From Chara braunii (Eukaryota > Streptophyta > Charophyceae > Charales > Characeae): DNA of 58,786 nucleotides. A program made the translations under genes and the position numbers. The notes under the pieces were generated by a model. The model was not told the origin of the DNA, did not search any database, and saw only the letters and a list, made by a program, of their open reading frames with translations. The DNA lies in NCBI GenBank assembly GCA_003427395.1, contig BFEA01000026.1:2074563-2133348 (forward strand). Reading direction: 5' to 3'. Numbering within the stretch: position 1 is the stretch's first letter; each line of letters begins with the position of its first letter. This document shows positions 44,918-56,702 of this stretch, one piece after another.

Positions 44918-45536
44918 TCGTCGGGTCGCCCAACTCTCATGTCAACTCACCTCTTACTTCGCTCATTAGCCGACCCTCACTGATCTCGCTAACCTCGAGC
45001 TTCCGGAATTTTTGGAAAGCTATATAATCGCGCCGACAAAATTTATAGTATGCATGTGTGCGCGAAGATGCGGGATTGCAGGAAAGAGGAGCAAAGACGG
45101 AAGTGCCTACGCTTGGCATGGCCAGATCACGGCGTGGGGGACGTAGCCACTCTCCACGCATCGATCTAGGCATGCAGCGGTCAGGCCAAACGCAGCGAAA
45201 AGAAGGAAAAAGTGTGGGAAGAAGGTGAGGGAACAAGAAGAGAGATACAGTTACAATGGCGCCCGCCCAACGATTACAGTTGCATGCAAGATTAAGGGCG
45301 ACGCTTAGTCAGAACTTCGTTCCCGCCACAGAAGGATGCACGGAAGAAAGAGGCGCCGCTCGGCAAGAATTTTAAAAAAATCCTAAATTCCTATCTGAAC
45401 TCAAGATTGGAACAGAAAAATTCCGACGAGACGGAAGAAAAGCAAAAAGAAATAAAAATTCAGAGAGCCCTCGGGGGCTCGTCCTTAGTTGAAAGGAAAA
45501 TTTAAAAAAGAAAACCGAAAGCTCCCGCTCGATCAT
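44918..45536 (-). repeat. 5'-truncated LTR
   Basis: Matches 52707-53309 and lacks the first 280 bp or so of the LTR. It joins integrase codons at GATGATCG. Confidence 0.78.
45020..45027 (-). promoter_or_regulatory. Putative LTR TATA box
   Basis: TTATATAG on the minus strand. The right LTR has TTAGATAG at the same place (52812-52819), and the plus-strand relative has TATAAAT at 57397. Confidence 0.4.
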
Positions 45537-46412
45537 CACTCGGTTTGCGTTTTCCACCAGTCCGTTCGATTGCGACATTTGGGGTGTAGTCTTACGGATG
45601 GCGACCCCATGTATGACCAGATTCCTTAAAACTTCTCCCCTAAACTCTGGCCCGTTATCCGTCAGAATTTCCTCGGTGTCTTGATGCATCCCGAGGAAAC
45701 GGTTAACGTATCGCGTGATTTCAGGTGCCTGTCGCGTTCGGCATGGATACGCCTCGATCCATTTCGAAAAATGATCCACAAATACCAATAAAATTGAATA
45801 CTCGCAGTTATCTGGTCCAGGGGGCATTATTATATCGGTCGTGTCCATACTAACTCTCTGAAAAGTCCGTTGGACTACTGTGGGCACTATCGACCTTGGC
45901 GGCTGGATCGGCGCCTTGTCGGCGGCGTAGACCTGACAGTTTCGGTCGATGAATCTGACATTGTCACGAATATTGAACCAGTACCATTTGTTTTTGTTGA
46001 TCCCCGTTTCGGTGATCCGGACGACGAAGTGAGCTGTGGTATCCTCGTAAGTTGGCTTAACCTAGTCATACCTCATGAACGGGTGCGGTACAGTCATCCA
46101 AATCCCACTACCGTTCGTCTTCCGTTTTTCCAACCGTCCCTCGTTCCATCGATAATCCCGCGCCCTTTCATTGACCCTCCTTCGGTCCTCCTTAGTGAAG
46201 TCTCGGAGGGGGTTCCCTACTATGGTCGCTATCAGAGCGACGTCGGTCCAAATCTCAGCCCTTCTAAACCTTTGAGTCGTTTCCAAACCTTCTGACGTGG
46301 CGTCAAGGAATCGAGTCTCGGTCGGGATTTTATTGGTCCGACACAAGGGGCACAACCAAGGCTTATTGCCGCTTCGGTATTGGATACAAGAGCAATGGGC
46401 TCTTTGACACAC
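45537..46412 (-). pseudogene. Integrase (second gypsy element), truncated
   Basis: Frames give the zinc-finger region (WNEGRLEKRKTNGSGIWMTV, YWFNIRDNVRFIDRNCQVY) and the catalytic core: MDTTDIIM (first Asp), VFVDHFSKWIEAYP, LTDNGPEFRGEV (second Asp) and QSNGLVENANR (Glu). Right after ANRV the frame enters LTR sequence, and the C-terminal domain is gone. A stop at 46062 also interrupts the finger. Confidence 0.87.
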
Positions 46413-47220
46413 ACTATCGACAATCTACCCATTCGACACACCCATCCCCACTAGGGTGCATAGGGACCGAGTAGACCCGCGAGATCGCTTAACAGAAATA
46501 ACAAAATTTGTCGGGTCAAGAAAGAAAAGAGAAGATGAGAGAGGAGCGTTGGAGTTACCCCCGTCACCCATCGCCACGTGCTTGTCCCACGGTGCGTGGG
46601 AGAACTGCCACCTGTCCGTACCGAGGTCCTCTGGTCGGCTCTGGTTCCTTCCACGGGATGATTTCTTCGCCCTTGGCGACCTTCATTGGACGATGCAGTC
46701 GTGACAACCCGTCCGCGTTTCCGTGCCTTTCTGTCCTTCGATGGATGATGTCGAAATCGTATTCCTGTAGCCGGATCACCCACCGTCCAATCATGCCCGT
46801 GTAAATTGTGAGTCTTTTGAGGGCCAATAGCGGCTCATGATCCGTAACAAGGACAAACTTTTGTCCGTACAGATACGGATGGAAGTGCTGGATTCCCCAA
46901 ACCACCGCGTAGCATTCTCCTTGCGGGGTAGAATTGTTCCTTCATTCGTCTGGTACCGTATGGGAGGCGTACTCAATGACGTGCTCGCGTCCGTCGTTCC
47001 CTTTTTGTGCTAGAATAGCGGAGATTGCCTCGGGCTGCCAGTCAGTAATAAGGATGAACTGCTTTGTTGGGTCTGGTCGGATCAAAATAGGTGTTATGGC
47101 CAGGCCTCCTTGAGAGTGACAAAGGCCCGTTCGCACTCTGCGTCCCAACTGAGGGGCTGGTCCTTCCGTAGCAGGTTCGTTAAAGGTCATGCGGTACCGG
47201 CGAACCCCTTGATAAATCAT
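46413..47220 (-). pseudogene. RNase H (second gypsy element)
   Basis: Reads QFILITDWQPEAISAILAQK (with Trp where DAS is usual), the EYAS strand, ECYAVVWGIQHFHPYLYGQ, FVLVTDHEPLLAL and NADGLSR, the standard order of a gypsy RNase H. Stops lie at 46942 and 46564. Sequence from 46564 to 46413 is not recognisable. Confidence 0.85.
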
Positions 47221-48949
47221 CGATAATACGAAGCCAGTCCGAGGAAGGCTCGAACCTGCGTCAGCGATGTGGGGGTCGGAGCGTCTCGGACAACCTCGAC
47301 CTTTCTCGAATCACGCCGCAAACCACCCCGAGTCACCACGTAACCTAGGAACGAAATCTCCAAGAGAAAGAACTCGCTTTTCTCCAACGCGACCTTGAAT
47401 CCGGCGTCCCTCAAGGCTCCCAGTGTCCACTCGATGTGTTGCGCGTGCCCGTGGTAGGATTCTGAATAGACCAGGATGTCGTCCATGTACACAATGATGC
47501 AAAAATTGATCATCCCCTGCGTCAATCGAATCTCGTTAACAAAATTCTGCAATGTCACATTCATCGCTCGCTGGAACGTGGCCGCCGCGTTGCAAATCCC
47601 CATCGGGCATCGAACCCACTGCCACGTGCCTTCAAACAGAACAAAGGCCGATCCTCCTCCTTAACCAGAATATGGTGAAACCCATGACGGATATCGAACT
47701 TACTGAAGTAGTTAGCACACCCAATCGCATCCAACAAACCATCAATCCGGGGAAGGGGGTACACATCTTTAACCGTGATATCATTTAGTTTTCGATAATT
47801 GATGCAAATGCGGACCGACCCATTCTTCTTCGGTACGAGAACGACTTGGAACGACCACGGTCCCGTGGCCGGCTCGATCCATCCATTAGCCTAGAACTCT
47901 CTAATCCTTTGTAAGGCCGTTTTCCAGTCAGCGAGGGAATATCGATACGGTTTGCAGTGGATTGGGGGGTGATTTCGAGTCTGAATCTCGTGTTGGATGA
48001 TTAGTGTCAGTCCGATGTCTGTGTCCGTTACACTAACTGCTCCCTGATATTCCCTTAGGATTTCCGCAATCAGGCGGTGTATGTCGTCGAGTACGTATTG
48101 TGGCATGTGTAACTCGTAAGGTTGTCCGTGGATAATGATCGTCACGTGTTTCGTGCGCATCATCTTTGCATCCTGTGGAGGCGGGGAGGAGATAAAGGAG
48201 TTATCTGACCGCCACAAGAACATGGTGGCGACCATCTGAGCTTCCTCCTCTCGGATGACCACGTGTTCCTCAGGGGTTATCCCATCCTCGACATCCCGGG
48301 AATCTATCGATCGTTCTGCGATTCGTATTCCCATCTTGAACAACGAGGCTTCGGGGTACCCAGGGGGTTCCGAAGCCCGTGTCTCTGCTCCTAGGCGTAG
48401 TAATCTTACTTCTTTTTCCATGGTAAGAGGCGATCGGGGAGGCATGCTCGTAACATCGCAAAACGACCGTTTGTCCAGATATTGTGGTAGCAGTGGGGCA
48501 GCTCCCTCGTATAGGGTCCGAGGGGGTTCCAAAGAATCGGGCATCCGTGACACCTGTACCAGCAGTTCTCCTAAGGTGAGGGCCCGAGTTCGTCGGGCTG
48601 GCTCGTTGCTAAATACGAACGTCTTCGTTGTTTTCTGTCGAACCGGGTAACGGATTATCCGTCGCGCTAGTTCGAGAATCTGTGGGTCGTTCTCTTCCTC
48701 GCTTCCGGAGGTGATTGATGGCAAGGAAGCCTCGTTTTCTTCGGTCTCGGAGTCGTCTGTAAATTCTTCCCATCGTATCATTTGCAGAATCGTGCCAGGT
48801 TCCTGTCGTGTCGCTCGACCATCGAGGCTCCCTAAGAGTGAGATGCATCGGAATGGTGTACGATTTTCCTCCTGTGTTGTTGAGGATAACGGCTCGTCGT
48901 TCAAAATCCAGTGTGGCTCGCAACGCGGTAAGGGCCGGTAAACCGACAA
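47217..48949 (-). pseudogene. Reverse transcriptase (second gypsy element)
   Basis: The upstream frame (48949-47891) is a long acidic linker followed by HPPIHCKPYRYSLADWKTAL. After an in-frame TAG at 47891 come NGWIEPATGPWSFQVVLVPK, IDGLLDAIGCANYFSKFDIR and HGFHHILV. A frameshift near 47640 leads to FCIIVYMDDILVYSES, with an intact YMDD box, and FLGLASYYR. A frameshift also separates it from protease near 48800. Confidence 0.9.
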
Positions 48950-49346
48950 GAACGTCGTACGTGTTCACGTTTAGGACCACCACGTCACCTAAGGCATTGA
49001 CCTTACCGATGCGGAAGGCTATATTCGCCATCCTCCCTATGACTCGGATCTTGCCTTCATCAGCGGAGACAAAATGATCGCCTTTCGCGAGTGGGATCAC
49101 GTCCTTTCGCCTGCCGGCCCGTTCGACCACTCGCAAGGAGATGGCCAGGACCGCGACTCCGGAATCCAAGGACCACGCTATAGGGATTTCCCCAAACTTC
49201 CACGTCGCACTCTGCGGATTTCCATGGAAGAGCCCGGATTCATATAAAGTGATAATCTTTCTGGATTAGGCCCATTCAAACAAGCTCTGAAGTGCTCGGT
49301 ATGTCAGATCTTGGCTCCTAGGCAGGGGCCTTTCCTTTCGCAGTCA
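48609..49346 (-). pseudogene. Aspartic protease-like domain (second gypsy element)
   Basis: The frame begins MDSGVAVLAISLRVVE, resembling the DSG active site, and has NTYDVLVGLPALTALRATLD, the hydrophobic strand of retropepsins. It lies in the same phase as gag upstream, separated by stops. Activity is unlikely. Confidence 0.72.
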
Positions 49347-50894
49347 TTAGTCAAGGGCGAACCGTTTTCGGTTCGCCTTGCAATGTTGTAGTATTCGATC
49401 ATTAGCTTGTTCGGAAATGGGCAACAGGTGTCTGATTGGTAGGGGAATACGGTGGTCCAACGCTCGGACGATGTCCAGAACGTCGATTTCTCCTGTGACG
49501 AACACAGGTCCTCCCGTTTCCATCTCGTTCGGGGAGGGTCTCCATTCTGATACTTCCTTATGGTCGGGGGCAAGTTGAATGGCCCCGATCATACCGAGGC
49601 TCAGATATCCTAGTGATAGGTATTGATCAAGCGGGATGTCTTCGACCATCGTAGCTACCCGATCAGGTCCGTTAGCGATCGGAACTGCTGCCACTTGCGC
49701 GGCTCTGATCCTGGGTTGTGTAGGTCGGTGGGGGCAATCCCGGGCTATGTGTCCCGGCCGGTGACAGGTGTAACAAACACTTGTGTTGGTCGCTGCCCCT
49801 CCTAGTGCTGGGACAGGGGCTGCTCCTTGCATTCCTGGGGCTGCCCTAACGGTAATGGGACGCATCGACCTCGTCATCGATTCCATCCGTGCGTTGTGCT
49901 CGCGTTCCTCCTTTTTGCTTTCCTGCAGCAGATTTACTAACGTTTGAGTTTATTTTAATATCACGTTGGATTCACTAGGCTGTGCAGGGACATTCGAGGG
50001 GGGCGACGGTGTGGTCGTGGCGGGTAACCCTGCGATTGCATCGGGTATCGGTCTTTTGGCTGCGACCTGTTCTAGGTAGGTGACAGGTCCGGAAACAAAA
50101 CCCATATTTTCGAATTTGTTATGAAGTGCCGCCAGCTCAACTTTCGCCCGAGCCAGCTCCGAGGAATCCCCATGTCTGGCATGATCCTCGCTTTCCAAAA
50201 AGATGGCGGAAATTTTTTTTTCCATCTCCTCGGCTTCGTCCATAATCTGCTGCATGATGTGGTTGATGGGGGAAAACTGCTTCCGCAGTTTGGCCCTCAT
50301 CGCTCGACTTCGAAGACCGTCGATAAATAAGTCTCTTCCTACCTTTTCGTCTCTCTCTGACTTGACAAACAGCCTATAGAACCTACTACGATATTCTGTA
50401 ACGGATTCAAGCGGTTTCTGCACACGATCTCTGATCATAAAGAAAGCCTGTTCGGGGTGGATGTAGTCGAACCGATTAAGGAAGTCTCTTTCGAAGGTCG
50501 GGAAATCGATCCAGGTGTAGGTACTAAACCAATGGTGCGCATCTCCTCCCAGTCGGGCGGGGATGTTGATCCGGGCTTCATCGTTATCGTACTGTTGAGC
50601 CCTTAAGGTGGCCAGCCATGCCCCGGCCAGGTGATGCGCAGGGTCGAAGAGATACATATCAGGGGGAGCCGTAGGTGCGTGAACTCGGACAGGGGGGGCG
50701 GGGACATGTGCTCCGCCCAACTGTACATTAACGTTTGGCGCTTGATTGGCGTTCATATTGACGGCCTGACTTCCGACCGATCGACTCCTAAGTACTATAG
50801 GATCGCGTCGAGGTGCGTTCCGCTGTATAGGCTGTCCTCTATTCGCCAGATCGTCTGAGCGTCTACGCTGATTACTTCCCCGTGAGCTCGCCAC
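49347..50894 (-). pseudogene. Gag with CCHC knuckle (second gypsy element)
   Basis: The first frame (50894-49950) has the capsid core: PDMYLFDPAHHLAGAWL, HHWFSTYTWIDFPTFERDFL, YRSRFYRLFVKSE and MRAKLRKQFSPINH. A single in-frame TAA at 49950 is followed in the same phase by the knuckle CYTCHRPGHIARDCPHR (C-x2-C-x4-H-x4-C) and a tail to 49347. Met at 50894 lies about 20 bp from the leader repeat and is the likely start. One nonsense change alone splits gag. Confidence 0.9.
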
Positions 50895-50912
50895 TTGTCG
50901 GCTCCAATACCA

Positions 50913-52703
50913 ACCTCACGCCCAGCGCGACTTCCTGATCGGAGTGGGATGGGGCCTCGAAAGTGCGAAAAAGGGGTGTGCCAAGGATTTTTGGGGATTT
51001 GAGGTGGAGTCCCAGGTCGGAACTGAGCTCTCCTGTGGCAAGTTTCAGGGGTAGGAGTGCAAGTCTCTTTTTGCTCAGAGTTGGGGCGATGGCAGATTGT
51101 GCTGCCTGGGCCAGGGTGGGGTGCTACGGGTGTCTCTGTGGGAGTGCTCGTACCGCTGCCGACAGTCGCACTTCTCGGGATCCGACGAAGAAGAGTTAGG
51201 TTCTTGTCGCTCGGCCCTGGGATGAGCTCGTTGCGCGACCCTCACCTGTCGATGCTCGTCGGGCTGCTGACACTCTGAGCGCGGCGGACGGGGCCAGAAT
51301 CGGACTATGGAATCCCAGGGGACCACGAGTAACCAGTGGTAGGGGAGGACGGTATAGTAGGGAGGGAAGTCAATTGTAATGGCAACGAAGCCTGGGGTTA
51401 GAAGATATTGCTGGTTTCGGCTGTCGGGATAATCGGGAATCCGCGAGTCTCGATTGATTGCCAGTTGGAAGTCGCCCCTGCACAGTCGCTCGTTTTCAGT
51501 CCGGCAGGGGTACTCAAGATACCCAGGGTTCCGTAGGTGGTGACATTGTCGGATTAGCTGTCAGTGGATCTGTTCTCTTTCCCAATACGCTCGGTATTCT
51601 GGGTCCCTCAGGCTTTCGTGATCGGTGATTCAAAAAGGAGAATCTATCGCCATGTCTCGTTCAACCGAATTCCTGCATACACATTTTCCTACAGGTCGAG
51701 ATCGTGGCTGGCTTTTGCGGGCGCACATGTAGATGGCACGTCCGCGGGCGGCTGCTGTCTTATACGTGTGTGCGCAAGGGCCAGCGGACCAGATCCTGAT
51801 CTGCACAAATAACCAGGGGAGCGATCCGTTAGCGTACCAGCTCAGTTATGTAGCTAATTCCCTCAGGCTACCAATCTCGTTCCGTTTCGGTCTTGCACAA
51901 AGCCTATACACTCAGCGATCCCCGTATGTTTGAGGGCGTCGGGACCTTAATTCGTTCTGACCCGTACCGTTGATAGGGACTCCATCATTCACGTCGAGAT
52001 CTGTCGTGCTAAGTCCATTCGGGGTTGCGGGCCGTCCTCGCGGGGGCCCGTGTAAGTCGTGCGCGTCCGATCGCACATACACGGGGACTCGCGGGGTGGA
52101 TCCGTTGTGGGTTGATCCATTAGCCAATCACCTGTGCAGAAGAAGGTTCATGCAACAATCCTTCAGCCAATTTTGTTCAAGCAGAAAGCAGTTATGTGGC
52201 CATCAGAGGAATATCTCATCACCATCCAGACATACATCGAAGCACCTTAACAGTATCAAACTCCCGTCACCTACCAACGATCCGGGTGAGAATAGATCGG
52301 CGCTGCGAGCGCTGGATGATTCAGGATTACACACAAGACATTGGGTATTCAAGCATTACAAGATCATTTGACCCATCTCATCAAGCGAATGCAAAAACGA
52401 AATAGGGAGGTCAGAGATTGAGATGCACATTACACAAAGCCGAAAAAAATGTCAAAAAATGCAAAACAAGGGCGCCTCGCCCAGAGCCAAAATTTCATAC
52501 ACAAGGACTGAGAAAAGACAAAGAAGATTGCAATCCCACATCCTCCTGTTTCCCCTCTCTCTCTCTCTTTCCGATCCGGACAGTCCGTCGTCTCGCACCC
52601 ACCAACAAAGTTGTCACCCCGGTTAGTCCGCATGCGCCCGTCAGGTTCGCCCGTGCGCCACAGTCCGTCGTGGCCTACACGTCAACCCCTCGCGCTTGGC
52701 ACC
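50913..52703 (-). repeat. Leader copy, right
   Basis: Non-coding leader between primer site and gag, duplicated at 43124-44917. Next to gag, at 50900-50912, the minus strand reads TGGTATTGGAGCC, which resembles a primer site by chance or descent. The better candidate by comparison with 57518 is TGGTGCCAAGCG at 52704. Confidence 0.75.
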
Positions 52704-52706
52704 AGC

Positions 52707-53589
52707 TCGTCAGGTAGCCCAACTTCCACGTCAACTCACCTCTTACTTCGCTCATTAGCCGACCCTCACTGATCGCGCTAACCTCGAGCTTCCGGAATTT
52801 TTGGAGAGCTATCTAATCGCGCCGACAAAATGTATAGTATGCATGTGTGCGCGAAGATGCGGGATTGTAGGAAAGAGGAGCAAAGACGGAAGTGCCTACG
52901 CTTGGCATGGCCAGATCACGGCGTGGGGCACGTAGCCACTCTCCACGCATCCATCTAGGCATGCAGCGGTCAGGCCAAACGCAGCGAAAAGAAGGAAAAA
53001 GGGCGGGAAGAATGTGAGGGAACAAGAAGAGAGATACAGTTACAATGGCGCCCGCCCAACGATTACAGTTGCATGCAAGATTAAGGGCGCCGCTTAGTCA
53101 GAACTTTGTTCCCGCCGCAGGAAGATGCGCCGCTCGGCAAGAATTTTTAAAAAGTCCTAAATTCCTATCTGAACTCAAGATTGCAACAGAAAAATTCTGA
53201 CGAGACGGAAGAAAAGCAAATAGAAATCAAAATTATGAGAGCCCTCCGGGGCTCGTCCTTAGTTGAAAGGAAAATTTTAAAAAGAAAAAGGAAAGCTCCG
53301 GCGCGATCATCGCGTCAAAAATCTCAGCTCCCCCCTTTATTCTCAGCAGAGCAAGAAAGAACCATCGCCAACCATTATTGATCGCGCCCAACGAGGCGCG
53401 CACACTCAACCGTCTGTCCCGGGCCTGTCCCATCACCGCCGAAGGGGGAGGAGTGAAGCGAAGGAAAAGAAAGAAGCGAGGACACTGGCGCACGACCCCT
53501 CCTCCCGCAATTTGCCCAACCTTCCCATCTCAGGACCCCTTACTATCATCGCGCAGAAAGTGACGCGGCACAGAAAGTGGTTCGTCACA
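52707..53589 (-). repeat. 5' LTR of second gypsy element
   Basis: It begins TGTGACGA on the minus strand (53589-53582) and runs to the TGGTGCCAAGCG primer site. It is homologous to the plus-strand LTR at 56703-57517, which also starts TGTGACGA and is followed by TGGTGCTGGC. That comparison, not the direct repeat, defines the true start. Confidence 0.75.
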
Positions 53590-53609
53590 TATCCCTTCTG
53601 AAATGCACA

Positions 53610-54610
53610 ATCTCCAACTTCTCCTTCACCGCCTGCCACCGGGTGGTAATCTCAGCCTGCACCGCATGAAGACGTGCTTCATTGTCTCTGGTTTCTTTTG
53701 TGGGAGGAAACTGGATATACACCCTTGGCACCATGGCAAAGCACGGCCTTGCTGCTCCAACCGGGTATGGTCAATCAGCCAATCGTTGGTGGGCAGGCAA
53801 TGGTGTGCTATGTGCCATTGTAATGAGGAGATCTTGGCTGGTCTCAACTTGCAGTCTTGGAACCATCGGATCGATCCTAGCCGGCCCCTGTCCACCTTTA
53901 GCTGGCGCTGCCACCTATCCTCCACCACATGCCGACGGTGTCTCCTGGTCCTCAGCATCCTGTATGCCGTTTTTGCCTTCAGGTTGGCTAGTTGCACCTC
54001 CCTCTAAGGCCTCTCCTTTCCTTGGGGTACCGTCCTGCCACGCCTCCACCTCCATTCCTCCGGGTCCAAGGGCAAATCTGCAATCGAAGATCCCGGTCTG
54101 AACGCCCTCCACCCCATGTCTTCCTCCAGCACCCTAATACGGAAGACGCCCTTTTTTTTCTTCCATTGGAAAGGTTGTCTGCCGCCAATGAAGTGGTTAT
54201 CCCTCCCTAGTGCAAACTATTCTATCAGCACCTCGTCCCGCCCCACCAGATGAACCCGCCCCACCTTGTCCCTCATCCCTGTCAGACCTACCCAGTCCCC
54301 TTCCTCCAGACGAGGCCCTTTTCTCAGAATGGTGTACCATGCCAAAGGGAGGCTCTCTATCAGTTCCTCCAATAGTCCCTGAGTCTGGTGGCAACAGAGC
54401 AACCACCCTTTCATTCTTTCCGTGCTCTTCCAGTCTCCTGCTTCCACATCCCACAGGCCCCCCACCCGTAACACCCCGTGTTTCACCATCTCACTTGCCC
54501 GTGGGTGTAAGTGGTCCACTTATTGCCAAACCTCACCTTAAACCATCACTACCTCCAAGCCTCTTTTTGCGAGGCAGAACTGCACGGCGCACGCAAAGCT
54601 TTTCACGGTG
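53610..54610 (-). pseudogene. LINE ORF2 C-terminal fragment
   Basis: Minus-strand frames encode FCLAKRGLEVVMV and LHPRASEMVKHGVLRVGGLW, then LPLAWYTILRKGP, and finally the zf-RVT pattern: WHIAHHCLPTNDWLIDHTRL, CQGC and ETMKHVFMRC. This is the usual 3' end of a plant-type non-LTR retrotransposon reverse transcriptase. Frameshifts near 54190 and 53990 and several stops break it. No poly-A tail is seen at its 3' side, so it is truncated or cut by the LTR next door. Confidence 0.7.
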
Positions 54611-54664
54611 TTTCTTTTTCATCTGATGCCACCAGCCATTTTGGTCCAGTAGCATTGGTCAGCC

Positions 54665-54770
54665 GAAGAATATGGTTCGCTTCATGCGTGTCATCCTTGT
54701 GCAGGGGCCATGCTCATCTTCTCTGTATCATTCCAATTAACAAATGTGGTTCGCGGCAAATTGGTTTTTT
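54665..54770 (-). ncRNA. U6 snRNA-derived sequence (probable pseudogene)
   Basis: The minus strand from 54740 to 54684 matches the core of U6 almost base for base: AATTGGAATGATACAGAGAA, then GATGAGCATGGCCCCTGC and ACAAGGATGACACGCA. It contains the ACAGAGA box and the AGC triad. The 5' stem-loop and the 3' tail are diverged and there is no T-run terminator, so it is probably not expressed as functional U6. It lies directly upstream, same strand, of the LINE fragment. Confidence 0.87.
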
Positions 54771-54950
54771 GAGTTGGCTGTGAAAGCACTGAAAGGTAGT
54801 GGTGGTTTAAAAATAATAATAAAATCCAAAAACAAACAGCAAGCCTCCCACAGTGCATTTCGTCACATTTCACCTTGAATTGAGAATGTTGGGGCCGTGC
54901 CCCACCGGCGGTGTGACCACATACAAAAATACTCGAAAGCAGAACTTAAC

Positions 54951-55081
54951 CTCCGCACGTGGGCCACGACCTCGGGGATATACCAGCAAGGTGTTACTCG
55001 GGGATATACAGCAAGGAGTTCGTTGATGGGCCAAGGAAAATTTTATTGGACAGGGAGGGGGGGGGGGGGGGGGGGGGGGGG
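54951..55081. repeat. Short direct repeat and 25-bp poly-G
   Basis: CTCGGGGATATAC-CAGCAAGG occurs twice (about 54971 and 54998). A run of 25 G lies at 55057-55081 and could form a quadruplex. The base count may be inexact because such runs are hard to sequence. Confidence 0.8.
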
Positions 55082-56520
55082 TGAAGAAATGTTTATGGGA
55101 GCAAGCCCTGGAAAGATTACCCGGCTCCCACGGCAAGCATGGAGAGCGCTGTCCCTAAGGAGCAGATACAGAACATAGGTGCCTGAGAAACTGGAGCTAG
55201 TAAGGGAGGATCTCCTGATTCTCCTGTGCTGACAAAAATATTCTTTAGAGAAAACTAGCGCAGAAAAAAAAAAAAAAACACAAAANAAAAACTTCGGCAG
55301 AGTCAGGGTTTGAGTTTGAAAATGCACTTTCAGGCAAAAGGCCTGAAAACGTCAAATGTATACAAGCTAGGTTTCGGGTCTAGTGGGGTTAGGTGGGAGT
55401 GTGTTATGTTCGGAGGAGTGCCTGAAGTGCATTTGCAAACTGTTTTTGTGTGATTGCTGCCTAGTTACAGCTTTTCTTTATCTACAGAATCAGGGCCTCT
55501 ATCGACACCAATTGGAATTTGCTGTTTTTCAAGGACGCGTCGTTCGACCCCGCCCTAATGACGTACCCTTGAAATCAGTAATTGTTTCCACATCCCCGCG
55601 GCCAAGTGTCCGCCCTTGAAACGGAAGTGCGGCCCAGCCAAATCAGCGAAAATCCCAAGAGTGGCTCGGGAGGTCACTTGGGGCGCAAGGGCTGGACCCT
55701 ACAAATGTGTAATATACGGACCTTTTTTTTTTCCTTTTTTTCTTTGTTTTCCCCACCAATCACCACTGTTCCTGGTGCAATGCCATCAGCACTTCAGTTT
55801 CAAGGAGGGCCGTCTCAAGGGTTTCGCCAAGGGGTTGTGGAATGAAAAAACAAGTCAGGTGAAATTAATCACCTTCCGTGAGTTAGGGTGCCCTCAGACC
55901 TTGCTAAACTATTTTGTCACTGAAAAAAAGAACAAAGGTTTTGCTTAGACTTGTGAAGTAATTTTGTTTTTCATGTCTATGCTGTGCCATTACGTGCATT
56001 ATTTTCGCATATCGTATCATTGCCCACATTTACTTCTCGCAATCAAGCATGCGTCTGCTAAGAATAGTTCAGGGGGTCCCACTACTGGGGGACTAGACTT
56101 GGTTTCGAGTACGCGCCCGTCCCTGCCAGCCGATCAGAAACACCTCGTGGCCGCACTGTGGCCACGTTCCAGAATACTCAAAAAGAAAACTAACCCCCCA
56201 GCGCCCCCTCTGGTCGGACCTTTTTTTTTTTTTTTTAAATGAGACGTTGCTCCAATCTATTCGTAGGGAGCAACACGGCTGGGAACCGGGCCCAGCGTCC
56301 CTTGTCAAAATACAAAAAATGAGCTACCGGGGCCATTACCCTGCTTTGGCTAAGAACAATTGAAGAAAAAGGGAAAACTCAGAAACACTCATGGACCACC
56401 ACTCTCTACCAAGTCACTAGAATATGAGTCAAAAAGCCTCCCAACCACGAATCAGATAGGTGAAACCTATTCAATCCACCTATGAGCACAACCAGCATGG
56501 CTGTTTTCAGCACGAACAGA
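55082..56520. other. Unassigned, no gene recognised
   Basis: Short frames only. It contains an N at 55286 in an A-rich run and a T16 run at 56221-56236. Confidence 0.55.
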
Positions 56521-56529
56521 AGCTTTTCC

Positions 56530-56702
56530 AGGCCTCATGCTCCCGTCAGGTTAGGTTACAGAGTTGCACCACCTTGGTCCAGCACCGGCCAGCATTGCTC
56601 CAGTTACGACCGCCGATGACCACTGAGACTGCCCCCGCAAACAGCCCCCCAGATCTCTCTACCGGGCCTCACGCCCCCACTAAGCTAGGTCACAGAGTTG
56701 CG
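56530..56702. repeat. Two copies of a 131-bp unit before the LTR
   Basis: GGCCTCATGCTCCCGTCAGG and GGCCTCACGCCCCCACTAAG each precede CTAGGTYACAGAGTTGCRC-like sequence (about 56534 and 56666). Confidence 0.55.

Larger units (their letters stand above)
43124..53589 (-). mobile_element. Second Ty3/gypsy element, tandem-type, deleted
   Basis: Minus-strand order is LTR (53589-52707), PBS and leader (52704-50913), gag (50894-49347), protease, RT, RNase H, integrase (to 45537), a 5'-truncated LTR (45536-44918), then a second copy of the leader (44917-43124). The two leader/LTR blocks are direct repeats at about 93-95% identity by eye. The integrase frame runs directly into the inside of the second LTR, so a deletion removed the integrase end and about 280 bp of LTR. 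No chromodomain is left, so the clade is uncertain. Confidence 0.82.

Noticed and set aside
43124-53310. Simple pair of 2.4-kb LTRs
   Set aside because: The primer site at 52704 and the related LTR at 56703-57517 show that the LTR is about 0.85 kb and the rest of the repeat is leader.
54665-54770. Functional U6 gene
   Set aside because: Diverged 5' stem and 3' tail, no T terminator, and next to LINE sequence.
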